Positions 31,750 through 43,354 of a stretch of 64,000 nucleotides of DNA are shown here, piece after piece (position 1 is the stretch's first letter; each line of letters opens with the position of its first letter). The stretch lies in the NCBI GenBank assembly GCA_963931865.1, contig OZ007509.1:19064227-19128226 (forward strand), in the 5' to 3' direction. The position numbers were made by a program, and so were the translations under genes. The notes under the pieces are model-generated. The model was not told the origin of the DNA. It searched no databases and saw nothing but the letters and a program-made list of their open reading frames with translations. This DNA comes from Axinella damicornis (taxonomy: Eukaryota; Porifera; Demospongiae; Axinellida; Axinellidae).

Positions 31750-34050
31750 TTGCAGGTTGCTACAACTGCAGGGATCATTGGGGTATGTTAGAAGTGCAGC
31801 TGCACTAATGACATTAATTATTACAACTACAGCTTCATAACCACATCTAACGTTCTGTAATCCAGGTATGTGACTTGTTTAACTCTCTGCATGTTTGAAA
31901 TTGTATTGTATTAATGTTCTTTAACAGGGTTGTTACATCAGCGGGCTGGTTTCAGTAACGCCTTGTGTACAATAATTATTACGAAGCACAAGGAAGTGTA
32001 CAGCAACGAGGACAAATTAAAAGAGTAGCAACAAAGAAGAGGTAAAGGAGACCTGTATGCACATTGACAGCTGCACCTGGAGCCAATCATGCTTGGCCAC
32101 TATATAAGTACATGTATAGGTCTTTATTATGTATATTGCAGGATGCTACAATCCGGGGATGACGAGGAATGCTAGAAGCGCAGCTGCACTAATCATTAAA
32201 TGACATCATTTTCAATTGCGCATGAATGTTACAATCATATCTAACATTTCTGTAATCCCTTAGTTTGTTAGCTATGTGACTTGCTTACCTCTCTGCGTGT
32301 CTGAAATTGGAGACCCATATGCGCATGTGCGCTTTGAAGGCTGCAACTAAACATGCCATCTGTACAAAGGTTATGCAACTGCAAGGAATGCACATGAAAA
32401 GTGTGTCCAGGGTGTAATGCCGGGAAATTTCAGCGACCATTGGCAATTTGGTGAATTGGAAGTCAAAATAAATCGCCAATATTACTACTGGCATGGCTGG
32501 CCAGCTAGATCGACTGCCAGCATGGGTGGCGAGGCAAGACACTTAATGGGTTTCCCGGTATACGGTAATGACACAACTCACACTTTAATTAGGTGCACTT
32601 TATATATGCGTTCATGCAGGTAGGAAATTCCATTAAGAAATTCTTAGCAGATGGTTGATCATGAGGAAAACAGTGTATTACGTTTCATTACAATATTGAG
32701 TAGAAGGGGCAACTGACTATATTACAGATAGAAACATTCTGAGGAAAATTATTACATGCCTTTAACTTTACACAGAAGCAAGTTTGGAGACAAGTCCTGC
32801 AATTCTAAGGTCAAGAATTTCAGGCAAGTAAGTTGCCCTACGGGGCACACCAGGATACAAACTGCATGCAAATTGCTGGACTCCTGTTTTGCAGTGAAGA
32901 AGTAATAGAGCAAGTATAGGAAATGCAGCTGTTCAGTTCTCTCTCTGCCCCTCAGTCTCTCCAGCTGCACGGTGATAGCTACAATTAAGGGTTCGGAATT
33001 CTAACCTAATATCATTTGTCCCTTGTTTTGTTGTGCGAAGCACGGAAATGATTTCCCTAAGTAGCTACACGACTTTCCGCATGTGTACAGTGCTCCCAGC
33101 AAAGAGAGTACATTTTCAGAAATTTAATTTTGGAGGTTACAACCAATTTTTTGCACTCAAAACCACCTGAGAACCCCTTTGGACTGGATTTCAACAACAA
33201 CAAAAAATTCCCATATAAATTCAATATAAAAACCAGGGGTCAAAGGTTAGATGTTCGACTAAAATGTCAAAAATTCAAAAGGGGCAACATCTCAGGATCT
33301 GTAAAGGATTAAGATTTTATACTTGGACCAGACATACTGCAACATAAGCATGACCTCTCCAAAAATAATCAGCTCTTAACTCCAAGGTTTGTGGAAATGC
33401 CGACCCTAAAGTATAGGCCCTTTCAGAACTGTTCTAACAGCTCTGCTCTCTGTGGACAATGGAGTTAAAACTTCAAGAGGGGCTTTGAACCTGCTAAACC
33501 TGGGTCGCTATACTTGTATCAAGTTTGAGATCTTAACTCCCAGGTTTAGAGAAATGGTGACCCTAAAGTATTTTGCATACTCAGTTGGCATGTGAAGTCA
33601 TAGCTCTGTTGGAATATCATGTGACTTAAATTGATTGGTCACAAAATGGTTATGGTACATTTCTATCAACTTATGATAATGTCGTTATACACAAGTTTGT
33701 CACAGAAACCAAAATTGTACTCTCTTTGCTGGGAGCAGTGCTACACTGTATGTTAAGTCTCATTCCAAGGCCAAGGTCCCATATGAACTTCAGTACCATG
33801 GATACAAATGGCTGTAAAACATTTTTATCCAAAATTTCAAACATGCACCTTCCAGTAAACAGTAACGGTACAGTAACTCATGAAACGTTGGTTTGCGTTT
33901 GTGCACATAATTGTTACTCCACACACAGCATAATACTATTGTTTTATAAAACTGCCATTGAACAAGTCTATTACTAGTGGAATGTATGACATTGTAGCTA
34001 CGTACAAGACTGTCATCAGAATGTGACTACATGAGAACAGCTCAGGAACA
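31750..34050. other. region without supported gene
   Basis: Two related blocks near 31,740-31,930 and 32,130-32,310 share GCTGCACTAATGACATTA-like and TTCTGTAATCC-like stretches, probably old element copies. The rest shows no frame or exon that I can support. Confidence 0.5.
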
Positions 34051-34056
34051 TGTCTA

Positions 34057-36270
34057 TTATAACAGTACACACCTGCAACAACAACACTTCCTGTCAGCCA
34101 TTTCTTCACCCTGGTCTTGGAGTTGCTGCTGTAGGTGTTCTACTTCCTCCTGCTTAGCTGTGTTGGTTTCTGTGAGGGTTGCAACCTCGGCTCGCTTTGC
34201 CTTTAATTCCATCTCTACTGCTGTGTTGGTTTCTGTGAGGGTTGCAACCTCGGTTCGCTTTGCCTTTAATTCCATCTCTACTGCTGTGTTGGTTTCTGTG
34301 AGGGTTGCAACCTCGGCTCGCTTTGCCTTTAGTTCCATCTCTACTGCTGTGTTGGCTTCTCTGAGTGTTGCAACCTCAGCTCGCTTTGCCTTTAATTCCA
34401 TCTCTACTGCTGTGTTGGTTTCTGTGAGGGTTGCAACCTCAGCTCGCTTTGCCTTTAATTCCATCTCTACTGCTGTGTTGGTTTCTGTGAGGGTTGCAAA
34501 AACCTCAGCTCGCTTTGCCTTTAGTTCCATCTCTACTGCTGTGTTGGTTTCTGTGAGGGTTGCAACCTCGGCTCGCTTTGCCTTTAATTCCATCTCTAAT
34601 GCTGTGTTGGCTTCTCTGAGTGTTGCAACGTCCTCCTGCAATTCCGTCTGTAGTGCTGTGCTGGTTTCTGTGAGGGTTGCAACCTCCTCTTGTTTTGACT
34701 TCATTTCCATCTCTAATGCTTTTTTGGCTTCCCTGAGGGTTGCAGCCTCCTGCAATTCCGTCTGTACTGCTGTGTTGCTTTTCTTGAGTGTTGCAACTTC
34801 CTCCTGCTTGGTCTTTAATTCTGTCTGCAGTGCTGTGTTGGTTTCTCTGACGGCTGCAACCTCTTCCTGGTTTTCCTCTAGCACTGTCTGTAGTGCTGTG
34901 TTGGTTTCTCTGACGGCTGCAACCTCTTCCTGGTTTTCCTCTAGTTCTGTCTGTAGTGCTGTGTTGGTTTCTCTGATGGTTGCAACCTCTTCCTGGTTTT
35001 CCTCTAGCACTGTCTGCAGTGCTGTGTTGGTTTCTCTGAGGGTTGCAACCTCTTCCTGCAATTCCGTCTGTAACGCTGTGTTGCTTTTCCTGAGGGTTGC
35101 AACCTCCTCCCTCTTGGTCTTTAATTCCGTCTGCAGTGCTGTGTTGGTTTCTCTGACGGCTGCAACCTCTTCCTGGTTTTCCTCTAGTTCTGTCTGTAGT
35201 GCTGTGTTGGTTTCTCTGATGGTTGCAACCTCTTCCTGGTTTTCCTCTAGCACTGTCTGCAGTGCTGTGTTGGTTTCTCTGAGGGTTGCAACCTCTTCCT
35301 GGTTTTCCTCTAGCACTGTCTGCAGTGCTGTGTTGGTTTCTCTGAGGGTTGCAACCTCTTCCTGGTTTTCCTCTAGTTCTGTCTGCAGTGCTGTGTTGGT
35401 TTCTCTGACGGCTGCAACCTCTTCCTGGTTTTCCTCTAGCACTGTCTGCAGTGCTGTGTTGGTTTCTCTGAGGGTTGCAACCTCTTCCTGGTTTTCCTCT
35501 AGCACTGACTGCAGTTCTGTGTTGGTTTCTCTGAGGGTTGCAACCTCTTCCTGGTTTTCCTCTAGCACTGTCTGCAGTGCTGTGTTGGTTGCTCTGAGGG
35601 TTGCAACCTCTTCCTGGTTTTCCTCGAGTTCTGTCTGCAGTTCTGTGTTGGATTCTCTGAGGGTTGCAACGTCCTCCCGCTTTGACTTTAATTTCGCTTG
35701 CAGTGCTGCGTTGGCTTCTCTAAGAGTTGCAACCTCCTCCCGCTTTGACTTTAATTTCGCTTTCAGTGCTGCGTTGGCTTCTCTAAGAGTTGCAACCTCC
35801 TCCCGCTTTGACTTTAATTTCGCTTGCAGTGCTGCAACCTCCTCCTCCTTTGCTTTTAACTCCCTCTGTACTGCATTTTCTTTCTCATGACCATACACAT
35901 AAAAGTGGAAGTTGAATCCACGGTTGATCTGAGAGGTTACTTTAATGGTCACTTGGCTGCAGCCAACACCTCCTGAAACTAATTCAGGATTCCCTCCAGT
36001 GTCGTCCCACCACTGATCCTCCGCGACAACTTCAGTAATTTCTTCATTGGCTCTAGCTCTGTAAGTGAATGTATGACTGACAGTTTCCAAGAATTTGTCC
36101 CCTTTGCGAACTTTCTGTACATCAAGTTCGATATCACCTGAGCATCGACTACCAAGTCTCATCGTGTGGTTGCGAGGGCCCATACTTACGACTGAGTTGC
36201 TGAACGGACTTTGAACTGCATTAGCCACCCGGCCCAAGAACGGTGGCTTCAATAAATCCCCCCAATTCAT
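34057..36270 (-). CDS. long coiled-coil protein with N-terminal folded domain and CaaX-like C-terminus
   Basis: Uninterrupted frame; from the first ATG (36,270) 737 residues. The frame stays open upstream to 36,303 without ATG, so an upstream exon is possible. Residues 1-160 form a compact, beta-rich-looking domain I do not recognise (MNWGDLLKPPFLGRV, TMRLGSRCSGDIELDVQ, FNFHFYVYG). From about 165 the chain is about 25 copies of a 21-residue (three-heptad) repeat such as EENQEEVATLRETNTALQTV and KAKRAEVATLTETNTAVEME, strongly predicting a parallel coiled coil of about 550 residues. The end is DRKCCCCRCVLL: a cysteine cluster plus CVLL, which fits a geranylgeranylated CaaX box with palmitoylation sites. 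The 21-residue repeats are also 63-bp DNA repeats, so copy number is likely variable. A weak donor (CAG/GTGTGT) overlaps the end and cannot be ruled out. Confidence 0.75.
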   Translation of the reverse strand: MNWGDLLKPPFLGRVANAVQSPFSNSVVSMGPRNHTMRLGSRCSGDIELDVQKVRKGDKFLETVSHTFTYRARANEEITEVVAEDQWWDDTGGNPELVSGGVGCSQVTIKVTSQINRGFNFHFYVYGHEKENAVQRELKAKEEEVAALQAKLKSKREEVATLREANAALKAKLKSKREEVATLREANAALQAKLKSKREDVATLRESNTELQTELEENQEEVATLRATNTALQTVLEENQEEVATLRETNTELQSVLEENQEEVATLRETNTALQTVLEENQEEVAAVRETNTALQTELEENQEEVATLRETNTALQTVLEENQEEVATLRETNTALQTVLEENQEEVATIRETNTALQTELEENQEEVAAVRETNTALQTELKTKREEVATLRKSNTALQTELQEEVATLRETNTALQTVLEENQEEVATIRETNTALQTELEENQEEVAAVRETNTALQTVLEENQEEVAAVRETNTALQTELKTKQEEVATLKKSNTAVQTELQEAATLREAKKALEMEMKSKQEEVATLTETSTALQTELQEDVATLREANTALEMELKAKRAEVATLTETNTAVEMELKAKRAEVFATLTETNTAVEMELKAKRAEVATLTETNTAVEMELKAKRAEVATLREANTAVEMELKAKRAEVATLTETNTAVEMELKAKRTEVATLTETNTAVEMELKAKRAEVATLTETNTAKQEEVEHLQQQLQDQGEEMADRKCCCCRCVLL

Positions 36271-36609
36271 AAAGTCGGCTGAGGCACTGCTAAGTACGAT
36301 CACAAATGGAAAACTGCACAGCTCGGCCCATTATATAGTCTCGATGGCTGGAGGTTTAATTAATGGTGCAGTCATGCAATAGTACATAGTGCAGTCGGTT
36401 TCCGTTCCTTTCGTTGCGGAAACACTTCCCGCCGGAATGCGCTGGAGCCAATCTCGCGGCCAGAACGCAGTTTCTGTGGTATGTCTTACATGTATTACCA
36501 GCCATCTCGGCTCCGGCTGCATGGTCCATGAGAAGTGGTGTAGTACTGCTTATCAATGTTGTGAAGAGTACTGGGTGCTATTGGTCCGGCAGGAAGTACC
36601 AGCATAGAT

Positions 36610-39290
36610 AATTATCTATGGTACCAGGTACATACTTCAAACTATTTATTGTGAAAAGGCTTGATAGGGCTCAGGGACAACTTTGTGGGAAAAACCCCAA
36701 AACTCGGTCAGTTTTCGGGGTGCACCCCCCACTAAAGGGGGCAATGGCCGGCCCCTTGAGCTTTCATAGACCCCTCCGAGGGCCTCAGATGGGCCCTCAA
36801 GAAAACATGCAGATTGATGGTGTATGATGTGCCGGGCAAAAATCCGGCTGACATCCACCATTGACCTCCGATTGCTGGGCTTGTGGGGGTCATGAATATC
36901 ATTAATGGTATTGTGGAGGAGCGAATGCAGTGGGAGAGGAGCACCTACGAATGTGGTGTGCGCTGAATGCATGAAAATGTGTTGACCTGGTGGGAAGTTA
37001 AAGGGTCGTGGTATGAACACCCCTTCAACAAAAGAACTAGTGCAAGGGGGTGACACTCCCATAGACGCCGTAGTCAGAGCTGCGACCGGGCTTATCGGTG
37101 AATCTTGACCCTGTATACTAAGGAAGGGGTGGAGTCGCTACGTATTCGTCCGTATACTATCGGCAGTCAAGCGGTCAACGATTGAAATACAGCGCAGTCA
37201 AACGGTCAAGAGTCTATTTGCGATGCGGTCAAGTGGTCAAGCAGCAAAATTGGCGGTCAAGATTTCTTGACCCCGGTCGCAGCTCTGACTATGGCATCAA
37301 TGGGAGTGTCATCCCCTTGTAGTGGGATTCGAACCCAGGATTAGTCTCGTTCCCAGACCCCCTTGAGGCCAATCTGGGAACGAGTGGATATACCCTGCAC
37401 ATGCGACAGTGGTTATGAGACTTTCATTTTGGTGTGACCAGACAGGAAGCTAGAGGGGAATGCCAGACCAGACAGAGGGTCTTTGTGCGCATACCCTGCA
37501 CATGCGGTGCTGGATATACCCTGCACATGCGGTAGCCTGAGTTGAGCATTAGAGACCTCACTCAGTCTACTCAGTGCACCACCGCACACCCCTAAGCTTG
37601 TTTGTTCATCTTTTGGATACTGATAGCTCTAGGGTAGCCTCATTCCCAGCCGTGACGACGAACGTTCAATGCCGCATGTGCAGGGGGGAGCCTGGGAGCG
37701 AGGCTAGGTCAATGAATACAATTAATCCTAGATTGGAACTTCTTGTTGTCCAAGTTGGGGTCGATGAATCTCATTAAAGGCTTTTAGAATCTGTATGAGC
37801 ACTTTCAGATAGCTCTGTGTAGTATTCATGAGCAAGACATTGATTGATCCCATTGCTATGTACCCCATACAGTGGTTACCCAGGTTGCAGACAATAGAGG
37901 AGACAGTGGTTATGAGACTTTCATTTTGGTGTGACCAGACAGGAAGCTAGAGGGGAATGCCAGACCAGACAGTGGGTCTTTGTGGCACCTGGCTTGTGGG
38001 GGTCCCCCTAACAGCCTTACACAGTGCAAAGTGCACGTGGATTGTAAGGACAGGAAGTTGTCCAAGTTGGGGTCAATGAATCTCATTCAAGGCTTTCAGA
38101 ATCTGTAATGAGCATTTCAGATAGCTCTGTGTAGTAGTCATGAGCAAGGTTGCGTGAAATTGCGGATTGGTTGTTCTAGCTAATCCCATATCCCATACAG
38201 TGGTTACCCAGGTTGCAGACAATAGAGGAGACAGTGGTTATGAGACATTCATTTTGGTGTGACCAGACAGGTAGTTAGAGGGGAATGCCAGCCCAGGACA
38301 GTGGGTCTTTTGTGGCATCTCAGCTGCTTGCTTGTGGGGGTCCCCCTAACAGCCTTACACAGTGCAAAGTCCATGTGACAGGAAGTTGGAGAGGAAGTAC
38401 AGCAAGCAACCAGAGTAGCTGACTATGTTCTTAGAACAGCCTCTGTTTACAGTGGGAAACATTTGCATGCCATTGGTGGGTGTGTCTTCACCGGAGATGA
38501 ACCTAACATATACTGCACTGTGACTGAGATTCTAGAGCTGGCATGTCACATGCTACTCACAGTGTGGTCAATAGGCTTGCTTGTACATGTTTGGTGATAT
38601 CCAGTTGAGAGCGGACAGGAATTCTGATGGAAATCACGTACTGTGGTCCTGTGCAGGAACAGTAGCTAGGGTTTGGGTGAAGGTTGCTACTAGTCCTGGA
38701 ACCAAATTACTCCATCACAATCACCATCGAATCCAGATCTGATTCGCTGATAAATTTCCTCAATCAATGACCTCAGACTGGCCCAGTCACTGTACATTGA
38801 AAAAAAAACCTCCGTCCCCAGCTAGTGTACATAGCAGTCAATAGGAACCTCAGCATTGGTGTTGGCGGATACAAAATTACTGATCATGAGCATCTGCTGT
38901 GCTTTTCACACAATGTGAACGCATCAAGTACAAATGGAACGTTAGGCACAAATCCCAGTTGGCACCCCCCAGAGTATGAGTCCTTGCAAAATGTGTTTTA
39001 GAAGGTTCTGAATTTCAAATTTGAGGCATTTTCTTCAAAGGGGGTGTATGATTTTTAATGCAATTTTACCCAATTTGGACAATTCCCCACATTAAGATCT
39101 GCCTAAAGTTACTTGATGCGTTCACACATGATAACTGATAACAATAAAATGACAGCACTGCAATGACATCATGATACAGTAAAAATCCAGCCACCATGCA
39201 TGCAGTCAACTTCGAATAGGGTAATGCTGCAGAGCAGTGTTTGCATGACTTGGAGGCTACTAGTTCATATGTGAGATCGCTATAGAGCTG
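36610..39290. other. repeat-rich region without supported gene
   Basis: Holds three copies of a block starting CAGTGGTTATGAGACTTTCA with ACCAGACAGGAAGCTAGAGG (37,408, 37,902, 38,232), two of them inside longer direct repeats of about 330 bp that also include GGTTACCCAGGTTGCAGACA. A fold-back pair CTCGTTCCCAGACC/GGTCTGGGAACGAG lies at 37,349-37,386. No exon recognised. Confidence 0.65.
37044..37322. mobile_element. MITE-like element with about 50-bp inverted ends
   Basis: Left end CAAGGGGGTGACACTCCCAT at 37,045 is matched in inverted order by ATGGGAGTGTCATCCCCTTG ending at 37,320, and the arms continue with AGTCAGAGCTGCGACCGGG. The interior contains GCGGTCAAG repeats. Confidence 0.75.
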
Positions 39291-39302
39291 GAAATAGGTT
39301 AG

Positions 39303-39617
39303 TTAACAAATGTATTTGTCCCTCAGTTCTCTCCCAAGCTTCTCCTCACCAAGAAACTCCACAGACTCAATGATGGCGGCCCAAGAAGAAGGAGGGTGGA
39401 TTTGCTCCAACCAAATCTCCAGCATGTCTACAAGGCATTTGTGGGGATCATGTTGCCATTTCTCAGCGATGCCGGCTAGTGTTCCCTTTGGAATCTCTAT
39501 GAGGACTCCGATGATCTTCCATTTGTCTGCCACATTGTTGTAGAGAGCTTCCATCAGATCTTTTAACTGTGGCTTGCTGGTTGCATTTTCTGTCCCTCCA
39601 TCTGATGATAGGCACAT
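39303..39617 (-). CDS. Death-domain 3' terminal exon
   Basis: The frame ends at TAA with ELRDKYIC. It shows the death-fold pattern LKDLMEALYNNVADKWKIIG, ALAGIAEKW-like helix (GTLAGIAEKWQHDP), KCLVDMLEIWLEQ, then SSWAAIIESVEFLGEEKLGR. Death domains assemble homotypic signalling platforms in apoptosis and NF-kB pathways. A likely exon start is the acceptor AAGCCACAG near 39,570. The rest of the gene is not certain; candidate upstream pieces are the tandem half-copy at 39,691 and the transmembrane exon near 41,900-42,000. Confidence 0.7.
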   Translation of the reverse strand: MCLSSDGGTENATSKPQLKDLMEALYNNVADKWKIIGVLIEIPKGTLAGIAEKWQHDPHKCLVDMLEIWLEQIHPPSSWAAIIESVEFLGEEKLGRELRDKYIC

Positions 39618-39690
39618 GATATTATTATGTGCATCATATCAAAATTGCAGTCACATGTTTGTAACATCCTACTTAGCGTGCTATTATTTT

Positions 39691-39985
39691 GGTGGATTTG
39701 CTCCAACCAAATCTCCAGCATGTCTACAAGGCATTTGTGGGGATCATGTTGCCATTTCTCAGCGATGCCGGCTAGTGTTCCCTTTGGAATCTCTATGAGG
39801 ACTCCGATGATCTTCCATTTGTCTGCCACATTGTTGTAGAGAGCTTCCATCAGATCTTTTAACTGTGGCTTGCTGGTTGCATTTTCTGTCCCTCCATCTG
39901 ATGATAGGCACATGATATTATTATGTGCATCATATCAAAATTGCAGTCACATGTTTGTAACATCCTACTTAGCGTGCTATTATTA
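39691..39985 (-). pseudogene. tandem partial copy of the Death-domain exon
   Basis: 39,691-39,982 repeats 39,395-39,686 with a 296-bp offset and almost no differences. It carries the first two thirds of the Death domain up to WLEQIH, then leaves the frame, lacking the last helices with the SSWAAI motif. As an extra exon it would not give a complete domain. The near identity points to a recent duplication. Confidence 0.8.
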
Positions 39986-41045
39986 TTATTATTATTAAAC
40001 ATATTATTCACACCACAGATATAGGTGTATATACAAAATGAGACTATTATTAGTTACTTGAAGCTACACGTGCCATGTGATCTAATATACAACAATTAAA
40101 ACCAGGAACATAAATAGAATTGTCTCTAATCTCCCTAATCAACCGAGCTATTGCATAATCAGAACATGTGTAATTACGCACAAAAGAAAAACCATATTTA
40201 TTATTATAACCTATGTAATTGCGACAAGATGAAGACAAAACTGAAAACACCGAATGCACGAGTTTGTTGTTGGAAGATTTGGCTCTGTGAAATAATTTAC
40301 AAAAACGATTATAACAAACATTATACACACTACAACACTTAGAAACGACATGGAGAATCCCAGTATGAGAATTATACGGCAAGGACCATATCCTCCGCAA
40401 AACTTTGTTCATACAGACATCAAGACTCTTAATTGAGGGAGAACTCAGGTCCCATATTGCACAGCCATAGAATGACATACAATAGCAACGCAAAAGGTAT
40501 GACAGAACCTCCGGAGTACAAAAAGCAAAACGATGCAAAATACAATTGGCTCGCTTAATGAAATCAGAGCGACACCTTTGAATGTCCAAATCGTCCTGAA
40601 GGTTCTCTTGCAGGACATGACCAAGATGAGATACAGACTTCTCACACTTAATGAACTTGCCACAGAATTTGAAAGCATCACACAGTTCAGAAGACCTCCT
40701 TCCAAACCTTATACATTGAGTCTTATCTGGGTTGAACTTCAACATCAGACTCGAGCCAGAGGTTTCACAAACCACAAGAAGTTTTCTAAGTGCAGAAGGC
40801 GTAGGCGCCAATAATGTGATATCGTCCGCATATGCGATAGCCCCAACAAAGATCTTGTCCCAATAGCAACCAACACTGGTGCGTGACAGCTCAGTAAGAA
40901 GATCGTCTAGATAGAGGGCGAACAAGATGGGTGAAAGGACTCCACCCTGCCGCACTCCACGTGATACGTTGAAAGGCTCAGAATTGTGGCCATTCCAATT
41001 TACACGCAGGCGATGTTGCACTACTGAGCTTTTATTGTTGACAAT
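39980..41045 (-). mobile_element. 5'-truncated non-LTR retrotransposon (LINE), reverse transcriptase 3' part
   Basis: The frame 41021-40050 (about 320 residues) contains the RT motifs RGVRQGGVLSPILFALYLDD, AIAYADDITLLAPT (catalytic YADD) and LMLKFNPDKTQCIRF, followed by the C-terminal region with HLGHVLQENLQDD. It ends in a stop, and the element ends in an (ATT)n tail at 39,979-40,000, typical of LINEs with short-repeat tails. The endonuclease and first RT motifs are missing, as expected for 5' truncation. It could not move on its own. Confidence 0.88.
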
Positions 41046-41081
41046 TGAAGTGGCATATTATTATGTGTTTACCACAGCTTG

Positions 41082-41409
41082 GGAACGAGACCACAATCTA
41101 GTGTACGTACGTATTACGTTGTGTGAGCGAATTTGAGCAAGAAACGAAGCACATGGCGGTCTCGGGTCCTGCAATCCTTTTACATTTGGAACTTGCAGTG
41201 CAAAGCACGAAGGTGCCACGAGAGCCCATCCTGATAACTGAAGCGAATTTTTTTTCCCACGCTTTGCGCGGACTGATCAGCACTACACACCTCTGTGCAC
41301 TAGTCTCATTCCCAGACCATTTTCCGCACGCGGAGGTCTGTGCACTCCCATCAGCAGCAGCCTTGCATATAACAGAACCCCCCTTTCTAAAATCCTGGAT
41401 CCGCCCCTG
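41082..41409. mobile_element. partial copy of a hAT-like MITE
   Basis: Shares GCTTGGGAACGAGACCACAA through AGTGCAAAGCACGAAGGTGC with the element at 53,029-53,508 and ends in the same terminal sequence ATCCGCCCCTG at 41,409. The opposite end is missing or rearranged. Confidence 0.8.
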
Positions 41410-41639
41410 GTAATCTACTGCTGCGTGTACATCCGAGCATCAAAAACCTCAGAAACTAGTGTTTGCAACCCGTTCTGATGTGTAACACACGCATGAGACC
41501 TTGAGGGGCTACTTTGCAGCCTCAGGCTGGCCTGACCAATCTGCAACTATACTTCTGACAGCCACATTACATAACAAACAAACCGTGGAGGTGACAAGCC
41601 TGCATAGTAAGACTGTCTCCACACTACAAGCAAGCAGAC

Positions 41640-41765
41640 AGACTGTACCTGCTCAGAGCCACTCTACTGGGTCAGTCAGTCCCTGATCCTATGGCAGCAG
41701 TGGAGGAGGGAGGGAGAGGGCTGGAGGGAGGGAGGATCAAATCATGAAGTGTTAGGCAGCAGTCC
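41640..41765. other. block shared with 59,035-59,160
   Basis: GATCCTATGGCAGCAGTGGAGGAGGGAGGG and ATGAAGTGTTAGGCAG-type sequence is matched near 59,058-59,150 (CCCGTGGCAGCAGTGGAGGA). In the 59 kb locus it lies in the intron between the Roco and Death-domain exons. The same relation here suggests that the 39-42 kb and 57-63 kb loci are old duplicates. Confidence 0.6.
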
Positions 41766-41887
41766 ATACATCATACATACACAATTATTGTATCTGTTTC
41801 AGCAGCATCTCAACAGTGACAGAGGCACACATGCAGTCGGCTATAGGCTACAAAACACCCCTTGCTTAGAATTGTATCTGCTAGACT

Positions 41888-42310
41888 TTATGTAACTAAC
41901 CAAACCACAAAAATGATGAGTCCAGCAACCCCAACAGCCGTGGCAATCATCACAAACAGGCAGCAGAAACGTTGCCATCCCTTGCTCTGCGCAGGGGACA
42001 ATGGCAATCCCTTGCTCTGTGCAGGGGACGATGGCAATCCCTTGCTCTGTGCAGGGGACGATGGCAATCCCTTGCTCTGTGCAGGGGACGATGGCAATCC
42101 CTTGCTCTGTGCAGGGGACGATGGCAATCCCTTGCTCTGTGCAGGTGACGATGGCAATCCCTTGCTCTGCGCAGGGGACGATGGCAATCCCTTGCTCTAT
42201 GCAGGGGACGATGGCAATCCCTTGCTCTGTGCAGGTGACGATGGCAATCCCTTGCTCTGCGCAGGGGACGATGGCAATCCCTTGCTCTGTGCAGGTGACG
42301 ATGGCAATCT
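41888..42310 (-). CDS. repeat-encoded exon with a transmembrane segment
   Basis: On the minus strand about ten 30-bp repeats read in frame as a 10-residue unit, KGLPSSPAQS, followed by KGWQRFCCLFVMIATAVGVA and then GLIIFVVWLVT before a stop. The hydrophobic stretch of about 24 residues is a good membrane helix. Each repeat also holds a CTGCACAG acceptor-like motif, so the true exon may start in any copy, most likely the last one. A possible donor (TTTG/GTTAGT) just before the stop would let the chain continue into a cytoplasmic part, perhaps the Death-domain exon at 39.3 kb. That link is an inference. Confidence 0.45.
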
Positions 42311-42311
42311 C
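41976..42311. repeat. 30-bp minisatellite carrying a splice-acceptor-like motif
   Basis: About 11 copies of GATGGCAATCCCTTGCTCTG plus TGCAGGGGAC. On the minus strand every copy reads CCCCTGCACAG/AGCAAGGGAT, matching the junction in front of the transmembrane exon. Confidence 0.92.
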
Positions 42312-43354
42312 CCAACAGGGACTGCTTTGGTGAAGAGCATACAGTATACGTCATTGCAAGTATCTACCTTCAGACGATTGCAGTGCTACAGCCCAGCCTC
42401 CAGAGTAATGAAGTGCAATATTTTGTGCCTTTTTACCATTTGAATCCTATCTCACATTAATCCTATCTCACATTAATCCTAGCGCCAACTGCTGAACAGC
42501 ACGTTCACTGATTGGAATTATGTTGACAATAAGTGTGACTGGTCGGCTGCAAAGAACTGAACACTGAAGTGTGGGATAAATGCCCTTCGACCACGAATGC
42601 TGTAGAGCGCAGGAATGAGAATGGAAACAAACACAACCCATCCCACTTAAAATGGCAACGATTAACATTAATTTATAATTTAGACAAGCACTATCAGAGA
42701 ACGCGGTAGCGTTCTCTATTTAGGGATGGCCAAGGAAATTTCGATTTTACCATACTGATGCACCAGCAGGATAACGGCCAACGAAGATACAACCCCTCAA
42801 ACCAAGCATGCAGACAGAATGATACTGCCTAGCAGTTCACAAAAACACTTTCAAACGTACCCTAGAGTACGCGGGAGTCGATGAACAAGTCGCGGAGAAA
42901 AGTCCGATTTCGTCATCTTCTTCTTCTTTCTTTCTTTCTTTCTCATACAAGACTTTGCGTAACGATAGCTTACCAACTAAACCACTTCTTGAGTTAATTT
43001 ACGCACAGGACAACACCGCTATCGCCGTAGCACTCGCCCTGACCACTTTTGTCTGCAAACTGGCAAGACCAGCAGTTATAGCTAGCTACGATCCGATGGC
43101 ATTCTAGCACGACGCCATTTTGAGGCAATGAGGTCACGCGTCAAAGTTAAAGTTTCATCGAATAACCCCAGAAGGGAACGGTACAACAAGCAAGAATTTG
43201 AACAAACACAGAATACATACACACATGAATGATTTAAGTGCATGGTGACATTACTGCATTCTGGAATGTCAGGTCGTAAAGGGAGTTGATCCTTGGATTT
43301 GGGCATCAAAACTAAGGTAAGAAGACCTTAGACACGACGGCATTAATTTCTCAC

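Noticed and set aside
34031..35890. 619-residue plus-strand frame rich in VATSARFAF repeats
   Set aside because: It is the complementary-strand shadow of the coiled-coil gene repeats; the minus frame shows clean heptads and a folded N-terminal domain.
37317..37345. tRNA gene suggested by TGGGATTCGAACCCA
   Set aside because: Only a T-arm-like motif is present; no anticodon arm or A box at the right distance, and a fold-back element occupies the space.
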